The notes under the pieces were generated by a model, which worked only from the letters and a program-made list of their open reading frames with translations, was not told where the DNA came from and did not search any database. From contig NZ_QFRX01000001.1 of assembly GCF_003143935.1 (NCBI RefSeq), forward strand, positions 1,867-65,866: 64,000 nucleotides of DNA, written 5' to 3'. Numbering within the stretch: position 1 is the stretch's first letter; every line of letters starts with the position of its first letter. Of this stretch, positions 35,066 to 44,643 are shown in pieces. The translations under genes were made by a program, and so were the position numbers. The DNA comes from Streptomyces sp. Act143 (GTDB taxonomy: Bacteria > Actinomycetota > Actinomycetes > Streptomycetales > Streptomycetaceae).

Positions 35066-35625
35066 TCAACTGCCCAAGGTTCGCCAGGACTTCAGGGGGA
35101 GGAGTCTCCCGTCGGTCGAGGTACGTCCGGAAGGAAGTCGGCTGACGGGGCGTAGGGGCCTCCACGGCTGGTGGCAGTCCGCTGAGGCGTTCGATGTTGA
35201 CGGCGATGGCTGTCGGGACGTACTGGACGCGAGCTCTTCTCTGTCCTCGGTAGCGGTAGCGCCGTATGCCATATGCCGTATGCCGTGTCCGTGTGCAAAC
35301 TCGTTGACCTTGCCCTCGACTCCGGAGCGGATCGCGTAGCGGGCCTTCCACTCGGGCGTCTGTTCGCGGGCGGCCTGCTTCAGGTGGGACTGGGAGGCGT
35401 AGCCGGCGTCGACCAAGTGCTTGGCGGGCAGCAGGCCGTATCGGGCGAGGCGGGTGTTGATGCCGGGCAGGACCTGGTTGTCGTGGGTGGTGGCCACGGT
35501 GGTGGCGACGTCCGTGATCACGTTGGGCAGTCGGCAGCACAGGTCTCGGTCAGGTGAGCTGCGAACCCCTTCCAGCTGATGATGTGTCCGTGTCGTGCGT
35601 AGTGGGCCGGGGTGTCGTAGGGCGA
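35066..35625 (-). pseudogene. IS1182-type transposase relic with internal deletion
   Basis: [60 protein letters not shown], then AAREQ joined directly to [20 protein letters not shown], skipping about 100 residues. The C-terminus continues in another frame as [20 protein letters not shown]. Frameshifts and deletion make it inactive. It abuts the IS630 relic at about 35640. Confidence 0.75.
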
Positions 35626-35699
35626 GACGATCGCCCTCTACGAAGGCGGCAGCCCAGGTCCGCCTTCCTTTGCGGCGGTGCACCAGCGCCGATGTCCTG

Positions 35700-35939
35700 C
35701 GACAGCACGGTGAAGGGAATGCGAACTGGCTCACGGCCAACCAGTCGCCCATCTACGCACCAGACTTGAACTTGCAGGACGGCATCTGGTCGATGGTCAA
35801 GCGGGACATCGGCAACCTGGCCGCAGCCGACCTCAGCCAGATCACCCGTGCCGTGAACCGCAGACTAAAGATGCTGCGGTACCGACCGGAGGCCGTCAAT
35901 GGCTGCCTCACTGGCGCTGGCCTGGTGCTGGAAGCGTGA
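35700..35939 (+). pseudogene. IS630 transposase C-terminal relic
   Basis: [40 protein letters not shown] and RRLKMLRYRPEAVNGCL correspond to the end of an IS630 transposase of a different subgroup from the copy at 30.6 kb. The catalytic Glu of the PxxGxWS motif is replaced by Asp-Gly (LQDGIWS). Confidence 0.75.
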
Positions 35940-36283
35940 TCACGCCGACTGGCCGATCGGCATAGGGCTTGCACGGTCGGAGCCTGACGGCGCTGGTCAG
36001 ATACGGTGACGAGAAGCCGCGCGTCACTGGTTGCAGCCACGCTCTCGATCCCGAACGATCAGCGCCCAACGGGCTCTGCGACACCGCCGACATCACGACT
36101 GCCAGTCCTGTCAGTGACGCAAGGCACTGCGGGCTGCAAGGCCCCCACGCCTCGCGCCCTGGTCAAGGGGCGGCCTGTCTGTCTCCGCTCCATCGCTGCC
36201 GGCTGGGTCAACTCGACGCGGCAGACAGCAAAACGGCGCTCGCAGCCCAGCCCGCCGAAGTGCTCCGTCACCGTCCGAGAGCA

Positions 36284-36329
36284 GCCCGCCGTCGACCACG
36301 GCTCGTCCGAGCCGTGGTCGACGGCGGGC
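36284..36329. terminator. 22-bp perfect hairpin, bidirectional terminator
   Basis: Two 22-nt arms (36284-36305 and 36308-36329; core CCGTCGACCACGGCTCG) pair without mismatch around TC. It lies 51 bp after the stop of the leftward protease gene. The neighbouring stretch 35940-36283 has no recognised gene. Confidence 0.7.
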
Positions 36330-36380
36330 CCGGCAGCGCGGTAAGGCGCTACGGAGGTGGCGGGCTCTGCCCGGCAGGGG

Positions 36381-37253
36381 CTACGTCAGCTTCACGAACG
36401 GCGCCAGGAAGGCGCGGGCGCCCGGGGTGTCCAGGCGGTACGACACGTTCGTCGCGTAGCACGGGCCGTCGCCGGTGATCGTGGTGGCCGCGAGCACGTT
36501 ACGGCCGCCGATCACGGCGAAGTTGGGGCCGCCGGAGTCGCCGTAGCAGGCGCCGCCGTTGCCCTGGGGTTCGGTCATCGCCAGGCGGACCCATGCGTCG
36601 TTGAGGGCGTCGAAGGTGACAGGCGCCTTCATCCGCACACCGCCGCCGGGGTGGGTCTGGCCGCCGGGGCCGCGCTGGGCCTCCTGGGTGCCGTATCCGG
36701 CGACGAACCAGTCGGTGGAGTTCAGCGACTGTGGGCCGAGCGCGCCGAGCTGGTTGGCGGTGGGCAACGTGGCCGGGGTGAAGGTCCAGCGGGCCTTGAC
36801 CTTGGTCGTGGGCAGCTCGATCACCGAGATGTCGTGCGGGTCGGACGCGGGCCCGGGGTAGTCGGGGTGGCTGTGCGCGGTGCCCTGCACGGCGACGGTG
36901 CCTGCCTGGGCGGCTGGATCGCCGGGGTACTTCTTCGCGGCGGCGTCGAGGCCGGCCTGCACGTCCTGGTCCAGGGACACGTAGAACTTCACGTTGTCGG
37001 GCCAGTCGGTGGTGCAGTGCGCGGCGGTCAGGAACGTGTCCGCGTCGATCATGGTGCCGGAGCAGACCCAGTCGACCCGGTCGGGTGTCGTGGGGTCGCC
37101 GTCGTTGTCCCAGGTCGCGACGAGCGCGCCGACCTCGGTGCGCTCGGGTGCGGGTGTCGCGTTGTACGAGTTGATGGCCGAGGACGGCAGCGCGGTGGCG
37201 AGCACGGCGGCACAGGCCGCGGCGGTGACGGCGGAGGCGCGTAGGGCGGTCAA
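36381..37253 (-). CDS. Secreted trypsin-like serine protease (S1 family)
   Basis: 290 residues if started at TTG 37251-37253, which has AGAAGG at good spacing; longer readings lack one. The signal peptide runs LTALRASAVTAAACAAVLAT to about LPSSA. The triad is His in FLTAAHCTT, Asp in DPHDISVIEL and Ser in GACYGDSGGPNFA; disulfide cysteines flank each. Unlike SGPE/SprA-type enzymes there is no long propeptide, so it resembles SCO trypsin-like secreted hydrolases. Monocistronic, ended by a very strong hairpin. Confidence 0.9.
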   Translation of the reverse strand: MTALRASAVTAAACAAVLATALPSSAINSYNATPAPERTEVGALVATWDNDGDPTTPDRVDWVCSGTMIDADTFLTAAHCTTDWPDNVKFYVSLDQDVQAGLDAAAKKYPGDPAAQAGTVAVQGTAHSHPDYPGPASDPHDISVIELPTTKVKARWTFTPATLPTANQLGALGPQSLNSTDWFVAGYGTQEAQRGPGGQTHPGGGVRMKAPVTFDALNDAWVRLAMTEPQGNGGACYGDSGGPNFAVIGGRNVLAATTITGDGPCYATNVSYRLDTPGARAFLAPFVKLT

Positions 37254-37730
37254 GAGAAACCCTTCTACTGACGGGACGGGTGTTCTCCTGTGGGGGTGCA
37301 GCAACGCCAGTGAAGCGTCCTGGAGGCGGCAGCGACAAGAGCACGCTCGCCTTTCCAGGGTTTTCCCTATGCACAAGCTACGGGGGCAGCTCGCCGCGCG
37401 ATGCGGCCGAACACCCCGAGGGTAAACCGACTTCAACCTGCCACGCAGCAGCAGTGTGCCGTCTCTCCTCATGCCACGGCGGCACTTCGACCAGGGGGGC
37501 CGCCGACGGGATTCTGACGGCCAGGCAGGCGGAGTCCTCGACTATGGCCGGCAGATCCGCAACGGCATGGCGCACGGCCAGACCACCCACGCGGTGATGC
37601 CGTCGGCCGTGGCGGTGCCGATGGTGACGACCTCGTTCGCGATCGTCTCCGAGCTCTGCGCCGCTGTCCTCTGACATCAAAGATGGATCAATTGCCATTC
37701 AGGAGGGAGGGACGGACTGGATCCTGTGCG
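37254..37730. other. Region without a recognised gene
   Basis: About 480 bp between the protease start and a small membrane-protein gene. It must contain the protease promoter near its left end. A minus-strand stretch reading SETIANEVVTIGTATADGIT looks coding-like, but it has no start and I cannot identify it. Confidence 0.35.
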
Positions 37731-37856
37731 CTATCTCCTGCGCGCCCTCGTAACCAAGAACGCCCCTCCGACGATGACGATCAAAACGATGACGATGATC
37801 CAGAAGGGCGGAGAGCCCTGCCCCGCGCCTTTGGCCAAGAGCTGCACGTGCGACAT
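37731..37856 (-). CDS. Small single-span membrane protein (41 aa)
   Basis: ATG at 37854-37856, preceded by GGGGAAG, encodes 41 residues: a short soluble N-terminus (MSHVQLLAKGAGQGSPP), one strongly hydrophobic helix (FWIIVIVLIVIVGGAFLV) and a basic TRARRR end, giving an N-out/C-in orientation. Very short Streptomyces proteins of this type (DUF6479-like) are common and of unknown function. Confidence 0.6.
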   Translation of the reverse strand: MSHVQLLAKGAGQGSPPFWIIVIVLIVIVGGAFLVTRARRR

Positions 37857-38189
37857 GTCTTCCCCACCCCATCCATAGCGGCTGCCTGTAGCAGTCAGCC
37901 GAGTACTGGATGCACGCGTACCCGGTGAAGCGTCACACCGCCAGCTTTCGCCACACCGCTACCGGGTTTCGAGGGATTCCATGGGCCCCCGCGCCACCTG
38001 CGTGAGGAGCTTCGTCATGGATGAACACCAGCAGCGCCCGGCAGCCCGAGCCCGAGCCCGAGCCGAAGCCGCGCCCGACCTGTTCAAGGGGGTGCTGAGG
38101 CGGCCTCCGGGCGACCCGGAATCCAGTGCCGTCAACGATTCCAACGTCGTTCCCATCACCGCAGCTCACCACGCCCGCCACGGGGTCTC

Positions 38190-38636
38190 TGGGTACGCCG
38201 ACACCTCTAATTCGACAGCAATTGGAGGTTCTGGATCTCCGGCGATCCCGGCGGACGGTGTCTGCCTCCTGGCGGAGATCGGCGACGATGGCACCCGACT
38301 CACCACTGCTGGCGGACTGAAGGCATACGCGTGAGCAGCACCGATCACCTGGGCCTCGGGCAAACGCAATTACGTCGGATGGCGCTTCGTGAAGAACAAC
38401 CGGCTCAACCACGCCAACCATCTATCTATATGCCTTCGCCACCCTCACCCGCTCGAAGGGCGCCAACGCCCACTTCCGGCGACGACGTGAGGCAGGCGAC
38501 TGGCATGCCCAAGCTCTTGCGACAGCTGTTCAACCGCATGCTCGGGCAGCTCCACCACTGCGTCCAGACCCGAACCCACTTCGACGAATCCATCGCCTTC
38601 CCGTCACTCTGGGCAGGGGAAGTGACGAGCAGCTGA
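38190..38636 (+). pseudogene. IS110-type transposase C-terminal relic
   Basis: LLAEIGDDGTRLTTAGGLKA in one frame, then ITWASGKRNYVGWRFVKNN with NRLNHANHL, then YAFATLTRSKGANAHFRRRR and finally LRQLFNRMLGQLHHCVQTRT in further frames. These are consecutive parts of the IS116/IS110/IS902 C-terminal domain. At least three frameshifts. The stretch 37857-38190 holds nothing recognisable. Confidence 0.7.
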
Positions 38637-38648
38637 CCCAGGGACCGG

Positions 38649-39263
38649 CTACCAGTGCAACGTAATGCTGCCGTCGGCGTTGATCTCCTCGCGCACCGTC
38701 TCGACGTGGCGCTTCCAGGCCGGTATCTCTGCTTCGGCAGTCGCGCGGAGCCAGTCGGTGAAGGACGCGTAACTGTAGACGGGAACGTCTGCGTGCTCGC
38801 CTTCGGAGTATGACCAGACCTCGGGATCAGGTCCGGTGCCTCGCATGAACTCGAACTGATAGCCCTGGTGCATGAAGAAGACGCGGTCGGTGGGCTCGAA
38901 GTGGAAGGGCGATTCGTTCTCTTCGAGCAACTCGCGGGCGGCCGTCCCCAGGCCAAGGACGCGGGGATGGTAAACGTCCTCTCCCTGCATGAACCGCCCG
39001 GCGCCACCGCCGATCAGGGAAAGGAACTCTCGGTACGCATCTGTCATCGGAGCTTGTTGGTCACGCTCGACAACCAGGATGGCCTCGGCTGGCAGGCCCT
39101 GAAGCTGATCGGGGCGGGCTGTGGTGCCGTCGGTGATCGCGTCGACTACAGCCCGGACCCGCTGCTTCGGCGTCAGCAGGCCGGGTTCATTCCATCCCGC
39201 CGGCCACCGCTCTGTCGGCGATGGCATCCTTGAGCTCTCGTCTTGGCGTCGTTTCCACCACAT
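38649..39263 (-). CDS. SMI1/KNR4 (SUKH) domain protein
   Basis: 204 residues when started at ATG 39261-39263 (MWWKRRQDESSRM); other starts are possible. The SUKH core is recognised by AYREFLSLIGGGAGRFMQG, then FEPTDRVFFMHQGYQFEFM and PVYSYASFTDWLRATAE. SUKH proteins are frequent immunity proteins of contact-dependent or polymorphic toxin systems. No toxin gene is adjacent here, so it may be an orphan immunity gene left among IS debris. Confidence 0.75.
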   Translation of the reverse strand: MWWKRRQDESSRMPSPTERWPAGWNEPGLLTPKQRVRAVVDAITDGTTARPDQLQGLPAEAILVVERDQQAPMTDAYREFLSLIGGGAGRFMQGEDVYHPRVLGLGTAARELLEENESPFHFEPTDRVFFMHQGYQFEFMRGTGPDPEVWSYSEGEHADVPVYSYASFTDWLRATAEAEIPAWKRHVETVREEINADGSITLHW

Positions 39264-40360
39264 CTGGCACCCCCACCCCCTCTGTGATCGAAAGCTTACG
39301 TGTGCTCCGGTCCGACCCCGATTCCTAGAACGTCCACTGGCGCGGGTCTCCGCCTTTGACACGATCTGCTTGACGCCTTAACCGCATGAGGTGTCTCTCC
39401 CTTCTCCTCCTGAGACGTCAGCGAAGGGGAAGGAGTCCACTCCGGCCATGAGGTGCGTGCCGATGCGCTGCGCATGCTGGGGTGCGTGTGGATAGCCACG
39501 GTCCGCCTGCGAGTGAAGAAGGCGGTAGTGGCCGCCAGTGGTGTCTCCGATCCAGCGAAGCGCAGCCAGGCTGCCAACGCCGCATGGACGAGCGCACCCG
39601 AAGCCGTGATGCCCGCTCAGCGGGTCGAAGGGAATCGCGAGCGCCGGCCGTCCGGCCGGCGCTGGGATCCGGTGGATGCGGCACTGGAGCTGCTGGACGC
39701 GGCGCGGCGGCAGTCGAGAACGCCACGGAGGACAAGGCCGCACGTAAGGCTCGCGGTGGTAAGGATGGCCAGAAGCAGCAAAACGCCATCCGTCGCATCG
39801 GGCGCAGCCTCGGTACGGTGAAGGTCGATGCCTATGCAGATGCCGCTCCGACGAGGACGGCACCTTGGATGCCGAGCTCGTTGAGGGCTGATCCTCGCCG
39901 TTGAGTGGCGCTTCCCCAACTGGGGAAGCCCCGCGACCTTCTGGGGACCGGCTCTGAGGCCGCGCAGGCTTCCTCAGCCGCTCGCCGCGACCCGTTCTTC
40001 GAATCCTCTGGACCGTGTCCGCGCCGCTCTCGCCTACGCAGCCCTCGGCGACGGCCGCACCCCATGCGATCCCTCGGCTCCGCCCAGGACACCTTCAGCA
40101 AGGGCCCCGGACCAAGAGCGCCGCCTCTTGCCAAGGTCCCCACAGTCTTCAGGCGCAACAGGACACTCGCCTCAGCAGCCCAGCTCGCCCTCGCGTAACT
40201 GCAGCAGGCGATGCCGAACACGCCACGATGACCGCCGCAGACGTCTTCACCGTCATGGACGGCGACGCGTTGCCGGGCCGCATGCGCACCCTGATCGGCG
40301 ACTTCCACCACGGCCTGTTCGCCCCCGCCTGAGCCGCGGTGCGTGTGCATCGCCACGATC
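39264..40360. other. 1.1-kb stretch without a recognised gene
   Basis: Both strands have long open readings because of high GC, but none shows a recognisable motif, consistent start or ribosome site. A short plus-strand end HATMTAADVFTVMDGDALPG to HHGLFAPA (up to 40332) may be a gene remnant. Probably decayed DNA. Confidence 0.4.
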
Positions 40361-40392
40361 GTTCCGTTTACAGAACGTTCTGTTTATGGAAC
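40361..40392. promoter_or_regulatory. Tandem operator/promoter of the XRE-cupin gene
   Basis: Two adjacent 16-bp repeats, CGTTCCGTTTACAGAA (40360-40375) and CGTTCTGTTTATGGAA (40376-40391), identical at 13 positions. Each is a half-palindrome of the GTTCC...GGAAC type, with the palindrome AGAACGTTCT at their junction. It is 50 bp upstream of the regulator, so autoregulation is likely. Confidence 0.55.
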
Positions 40393-40442
40393 GCTAGTCG
40401 CGTCACGACAGTCCATCACCAGCGCGGGAGAGGCGGAAAGCT

Positions 40443-40952
40443 ATGGACCTGGCCCAGGAGGTGGGCGAGCGGCTGCGCCGTCTGCGCCAGGACGGCGGTC
40501 TGTCGCTGTCGGAACTGGCCCGCCGCTCCGGCGTCGGCAAGGGCACGCTCTCGGAACTGGAGGCCGGCCGGCGCAATCCGACCCTGGAGACGCTGTACGC
40601 ACTAACCACGGCCCTCGAGGCGCCGCTGAGCACGGTCGTCGGCCCCGCCCCGGTGCAGGGCGCGGCGGTGCACGCGGTGCTGACGGACCGCGTGCAGGAC
40701 GCGGCTGCAGTGTCGGAGGTGTATCGCATTCGCATTCAGAGCGGCGCGGTGCAGCGCTCGGCCGCTCATGTGCCGGGCACGGAGGAGCACTTGCTGGTCC
40801 TCAGCGGCACGGCGCGGGTTGGTCTCACTTCCGCCCCGTTCGAGGTAGGCCCGGGCGGTCACGCCCGGTGGGCAGCGGATGTACCGCATCAGTACGAGGC
40901 GGTGGAAAGGGATGTGGAGGGGGTGTTGGTGGTGCGCTACCCGGTGGGATGA
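40443..40952 (+). CDS. XRE-family regulator with C-terminal cupin domain
   Basis: 169 residues. The HTH (LSLSELARRSGVGKGTLSEL, EAGRRNPTLETLYAL) occupies residues 5-65; the cupin domain follows (GTEEHLLVLSGTARVGLTSA, then GGHARWAADVPHQYEA). Proteins of this design regulate amino-acid exporters or small-molecule operons, using the cupin as sensor. No partner gene follows closely, so the target may be itself or elsewhere; tandem operators lie directly upstream. Confidence 0.88.
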   Translation: MDLAQEVGERLRRLRQDGGLSLSELARRSGVGKGTLSELEAGRRNPTLETLYALTTALEAPLSTVVGPAPVQGAAVHAVLTDRVQDAAAVSEVYRIRIQSGAVQRSAAHVPGTEEHLLVLSGTARVGLTSAPFEVGPGGHARWAADVPHQYEAVERDVEGVLVVRYPVG

Positions 40953-41168
40953 GACGCCTATGCCGCACCGCCCTGCGCCAGGCCACGATCACCGCCGATC
41001 GGTCGGGGGATCCACCGCCGCGGCAGGAGGCCGACACTATCCAGTCCGTAGGCCCGGGACTGATGGTCGGTCCGACAAGGGCAGCAACAGTCAGACCTGC
41101 CGGCGCCGCTGAGTGGCGATTTCATGCAAAGCCAGCTATGTCATCGACAGACAGGATGATCCCCGTAC

Positions 41169-42104
41169 ATGCCCATACGCATAGCGCGCCCAGACGAACT
41201 ACCTGCCCTCGTCCAGCGCTCCGCCCAGCCCGAGCGCAATGCCGGGACGGCCGCCTACCTCACCGACCTACTTGCCAAGAAGTGCACCCGGCCGGAGTGG
41301 TGCCTGGTCGCGCAGGACGAGGCCGGTCGGCTCACCGCGGCCACCGCGCTGTGGACCCTCCCCGGGAACGACGTCCCGATGGCCCTGGTGCTCCTTGAGG
41401 CACCGTGGGACGAACCCGGCCTGGTCACCGGCCAGGCGCTGCTGGCCGAGGCCGTCGCCTTGGCCGACTCGCTCGGCGCCACGGAGCTGGAGCACGTCAT
41501 CGACTCGCCGACGCAGCCGCCGCAGTACCAGGTGGATCCGGAACGGCGCACTGAGCTTCTCCGTCTGGCAGGCTTCGAGCAGGCCCGTGACGGGCGCCGC
41601 TTCCGCCGCCGCTCCGGGGTGGAACTCACGTCGCACGATGACCGATTGACCTGGCGTGCCCTGCCCAGTCTGGGCCGTGAACCGTTCATCGCTGTCCTCG
41701 CCGAGGCGCTGCCGACCAGCGCCGACGCCCAACTCGCCGCCAGGGTCGCCCGGCATGGCGCCCGGCGTGCCGCGGAGAGCCTCTTCGCGGACATGGAGGA
41801 GTTCTCGTACGAGCCCTCGTGGTGGGAACTCGGCTACGCTCCGGACGGCACGCCGGCCGCCCTCAGCCTCCCCGCGCGAAACCCTTCGACTGCGGTGATC
41901 GGCCTGGTGGCTGTGTCGCCCGCCTGCCGCGGCAACGGCTACGCGACGGCGGTGGTGGCCCGTGGCACGCGGCTGTTGGTCGAAGCGGGAGCCGAGGAGA
42001 TCCGCGGCGACTGCGATGCGGCCAACACCGCCATGATCATGGCTTTCGAACGGGCAGGCTACGAGAACTTCGCCGACCGTCAGGAGTTCACCCGCCGGTT
42101 GTGA
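41169..42104 (+). CDS. GNAT-family acetyltransferase (two-domain)
   Basis: 311 residues, about twice a single GNAT. The C-terminal domain carries the acetyl-CoA motif IGLVAVSPACRGNGYATAVV with R/G-x-x-G-x-A and the following DAANTAMIMAFERAGYENFA. The N-terminal half (IRIARPDELPALVQRS) looks like a degenerate GNAT fold. Tandem GNATs of this kind include MshD-like enzymes, but the substrate is unknown. The gene stands alone. Confidence 0.85.
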   Translation: MPIRIARPDELPALVQRSAQPERNAGTAAYLTDLLAKKCTRPEWCLVAQDEAGRLTAATALWTLPGNDVPMALVLLEAPWDEPGLVTGQALLAEAVALADSLGATELEHVIDSPTQPPQYQVDPERRTELLRLAGFEQARDGRRFRRRSGVELTSHDDRLTWRALPSLGREPFIAVLAEALPTSADAQLAARVARHGARRAAESLFADMEEFSYEPSWWELGYAPDGTPAALSLPARNPSTAVIGLVAVSPACRGNGYATAVVARGTRLLVEAGAEEIRGDCDAANTAMIMAFERAGYENFADRQEFTRRL

Positions 42105-42164
42105 GTGGGGGCAGCTCCCGCGCCGTAACAAATGCTGAGCGGGCCCCTTCCTGCCTCGGTTGGT

Positions 42165-42305
42165 AAGGCTGGAGCAGTAGATCTCCATTTCCACAGCGTC
42201 ATCGGATGGACGCCGAAGTCCTTGGCCACCTGCTCGACCGTCACCCCAGGGCCGCGTTGCCTCGCGACCGCACGACATCCTCGCGGAACTCTTCGGGATA
42301 GGGCC
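42165..42305 (-). pseudogene. IS3-type OrfA relic
   Basis: RQRGPGVTVEQVAKDFGVHPMTLWKW is the HTH of IS3 OrfA proteins; a preceding PEEFREDVV lies in another frame. About 45 codons survive. The following stretch to 42699 shows nothing else recognisable. Confidence 0.65.
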
Positions 42306-42699
42306 TGGGTACAGCGACATCCTTCCCACCTGCCCAACCGGGCAGGCCAGTTCAGATGTCACCCGATCGTGCAGCAGACCCCAGTGCCGTCGGCTGTATC
42401 GCCTGCCGCTTGTGGCACTTGGAAGCGTGACGCCACCGCGAACGGCTCCCGGTCGGCATCGTGATGCAGCAGACTCATTCCCTCACGGCCTTCGTACTGG
42501 TCAAGTGCTTCTTCGAGCGGAGCACAGGATCAGAGGGAGGCCGTGTTTCAAGTCCCCGAAACCTTCGTACGAGCGAGTGTGTTCACTTTGCAGTTCCAGG
42601 GCGGGGGAGGTGTGCCGGGGTGTTTAGCTCGGCCACGAGTTTGGTCTCGGCCTGGTGAACCGTGACACAGTGCACAGCGTCCCGCGCAAAGGTGTAGCC

Positions 42700-43143
42700 A
42701 TGTCCTTCGAGCCGAGTTCGCGTATACCGCGCTTGCCGGGGAACGCTTCCCGCCCCGGCAAGCCTTCAGACTCGCGCGGCGACGGGTTCGCGGGTGGCTG
42801 TATAAGCCTGATCGTGTTGCTCATCGAAGTCCCGGTCGCCTTTCTGCTGGGGCTGACGTCGGTCATCCGCGGATGGGGCCGTGTGGACGAGCAAACCGCG
42901 GCACCCCCGATGGACTGGGTTCCGGTCCTCTGGCTCGGCGGATTCACATTGGGCGTGCTCGTGATCGCCATGCTCTTCCTGTACTCAGCACATCCGTTCG
43001 CAGGTGCGGTCCAACTGCTCGTGGCAGCCATCGCACTGTGTTTCACGATCGCTGTTTGGCAACACCAGTACGAGCGTGCTCATCCACGACCGCTACCAAC
43101 GAGGGCTGGGATCTCGCCTTCGGGCCACGTGACCGACCGGTAA
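42700..43143 (+). CDS. Hypothetical membrane protein, three TM helices
   Basis: 147 residues from ATG 42700, preceded by AAAGGTG. Soluble N-terminus, then hydrophobic segments CISLIVLLIEVPVAFLLGLT, VLWLGGFTLGVLVIAMLFLY and AVQLLVAAIALCFTIAVW. It resembles the DUF6234-type proteins of Streptomyces; the role is unknown. Confidence 0.7.
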   Translation: MSFEPSSRIPRLPGNASRPGKPSDSRGDGFAGGCISLIVLLIEVPVAFLLGLTSVIRGWGRVDEQTAAPPMDWVPVLWLGGFTLGVLVIAMLFLYSAHPFAGAVQLLVAAIALCFTIAVWQHQYERAHPRPLPTRAGISPSGHVTDR

Positions 43144-43539
43144 GACCCACAACGGCGAATGCCGAAGAAACCTTGTGAGTCTGGATGCGTAAGGGGGTTC
43201 GCCCGGCCCCGGGCGGAGCTGGCGCCCGACAGGGCCCGTCACGCGGCAGCCTCGGAGTGGTCGGAAACCGCTGCGAGCCGTTCGATCCGAGGCTTCCCGA
43301 ACTGGTTGGGCAGGCCGGCGAGAAGGCAGTGCAGATCGCTGGCCCCGAGGTGGTTGGCGCGGGCCAGGCGTCGGACGTAGGACTCGGTGCTCTGCTCTCG
43401 CCGAGGTTGGGGCGGACGTCGACGAAAGCGCGGCGATGTGTGCGGTGGAAGCCCCGGTCACCGCCTGGTCACCGCCGCCTTGGCCGGGGACGAAGCCGCC
43501 TGAGCGGAGTGATCCAGAGGTTTCGCCGCGAGGGACTTC

Positions 43540-43770
43540 TCAGTGATCTTCTCGGTGCCGGTGAGGTTCATGTCCATCGCAGCCCCGTGGATCGCGTGGG
43601 ACAGGGGCGCCGATCATGCCGCCGGTCCGGTCGTGCAGGTAGCGGTCGAGAACGACCAGAGTGCCGTGCGCGGTCTCCTCAAGCGTCGCGACCAGGCTCT
43701 CCCATTCCGCGCCGAAGGGGAGGGCGTAGGTGCGGATGAGCGTGCACCGGCCGGCGTTCTGAGCGCCACG
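43540..43770 (-). pseudogene. Unidentified coding fragment
   Basis: The minus strand reads RCTLIRTYALPFGAEWESLV, ATLEETAHGTLVVLDRYLHD and RTGGMIGAP before losing sense, ending at a TGA at 43540. It has strong codon bias but no start codon, since a TAG lies upstream. It seems to be an internal piece of a gene I cannot name. The rest of 43144-43996 shows no clear gene. Confidence 0.3.
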
Positions 43771-43996
43771 GGCCCCGAAGGGAGGAGGGCAAAACTAACG
43801 GCGGATCCGACGATCGTGGGAGAGATGTCAAACGGTGGACACTGAACTGGAGTTGGAGGCCGTGGAGCCTGTCAAGAGCTCCCGGACCAGAGCGAGAGGG
43901 CAGTGCCGCTTATTGGGTTGAGCGTGAAGATCAGCTCGTGCTAGTTCTGACGGATTCGTGAATGCTGATCATCAAGCACCCGGAGGGCTGGCTGGC

Positions 43997-44521
43997 ATGG
44001 TGCTCGGAAACCTGGTGAAGCTGCGGCCGATGGAGCCGCTGGACGCTGAGGCGCTGTGGCGCTGGAACCACGACCCCGACGTGATGCGCTGGATGGACGA
44101 TGGCTATGCCCAGCCGCTGGCCCAGGTCAGGAAGCGGATGGAGGAACGCCCACGCAACACCTACAGCGACGTACTCCTTGGTATTGAGGTGCTCACTGAC
44201 GCACAGCTCATCGGCCTGGTCCGATTGCGCGACGCCGAGCCGGAGACCGGATGCGCTGAGCTCGACATCTATCTCGGCGAGAAGGAGTACTGGGGGCGCG
44301 GCTACGCCACCGACGCCATGCGGACGATCTGCCGCTACGGCTTCGAGAAGATGCGCCTACACAAGATCACGCTGACCGTCGTCACCGAGAACCACGCTGC
44401 TCATCACGTCTACCAGAAGGTCGGTTTCGTCGACGAGGGCAGGCTGCGCCAGGTTTTCCGCCGCGACGGCCGGTGGTACGACATGTTCACGATGGGTCTG
44501 CTGGAAGGTGAACTCCGCTGA
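43997..44521 (+). CDS. GNAT-family acetyltransferase (RimJ/RimL-like)
   Basis: 174 residues from ATG 43997 with GGAGGG 9 nt upstream. LVKLRPMEPLDAEALWRWNH at the start, ELDIYLGEKEYWGRGYATDA (acetyl-CoA loop) and NHAAHHVYQKVGFVDEGRLR are typical of the Acetyltransf_3 group that modifies ribosomal-protein N-termini or small amines. Single gene. Confidence 0.88.
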   Translation: MVLGNLVKLRPMEPLDAEALWRWNHDPDVMRWMDDGYAQPLAQVRKRMEERPRNTYSDVLLGIEVLTDAQLIGLVRLRDAEPETGCAELDIYLGEKEYWGRGYATDAMRTICRYGFEKMRLHKITLTVVTENHAAHHVYQKVGFVDEGRLRQVFRRDGRWYDMFTMGLLEGELR

Positions 44522-44643
44522 TGCATTTCCCTGTGCGGATTGCCTTGCGGTCAGGGTGGCATCGTCCTGCTAGAGCCTGTCCGATGGGTCGTATGAGCTG
44601 ATCAGGAACGTGGCCTACTGTTCGCTGGAACGAAGGAGGCCGC

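Noticed and set aside
39378..39900. Overlapping readings on both strands as a membrane protein gene
   Set aside because: Hydrophobic pieces occur in different frames, with no start and no family resemblance.
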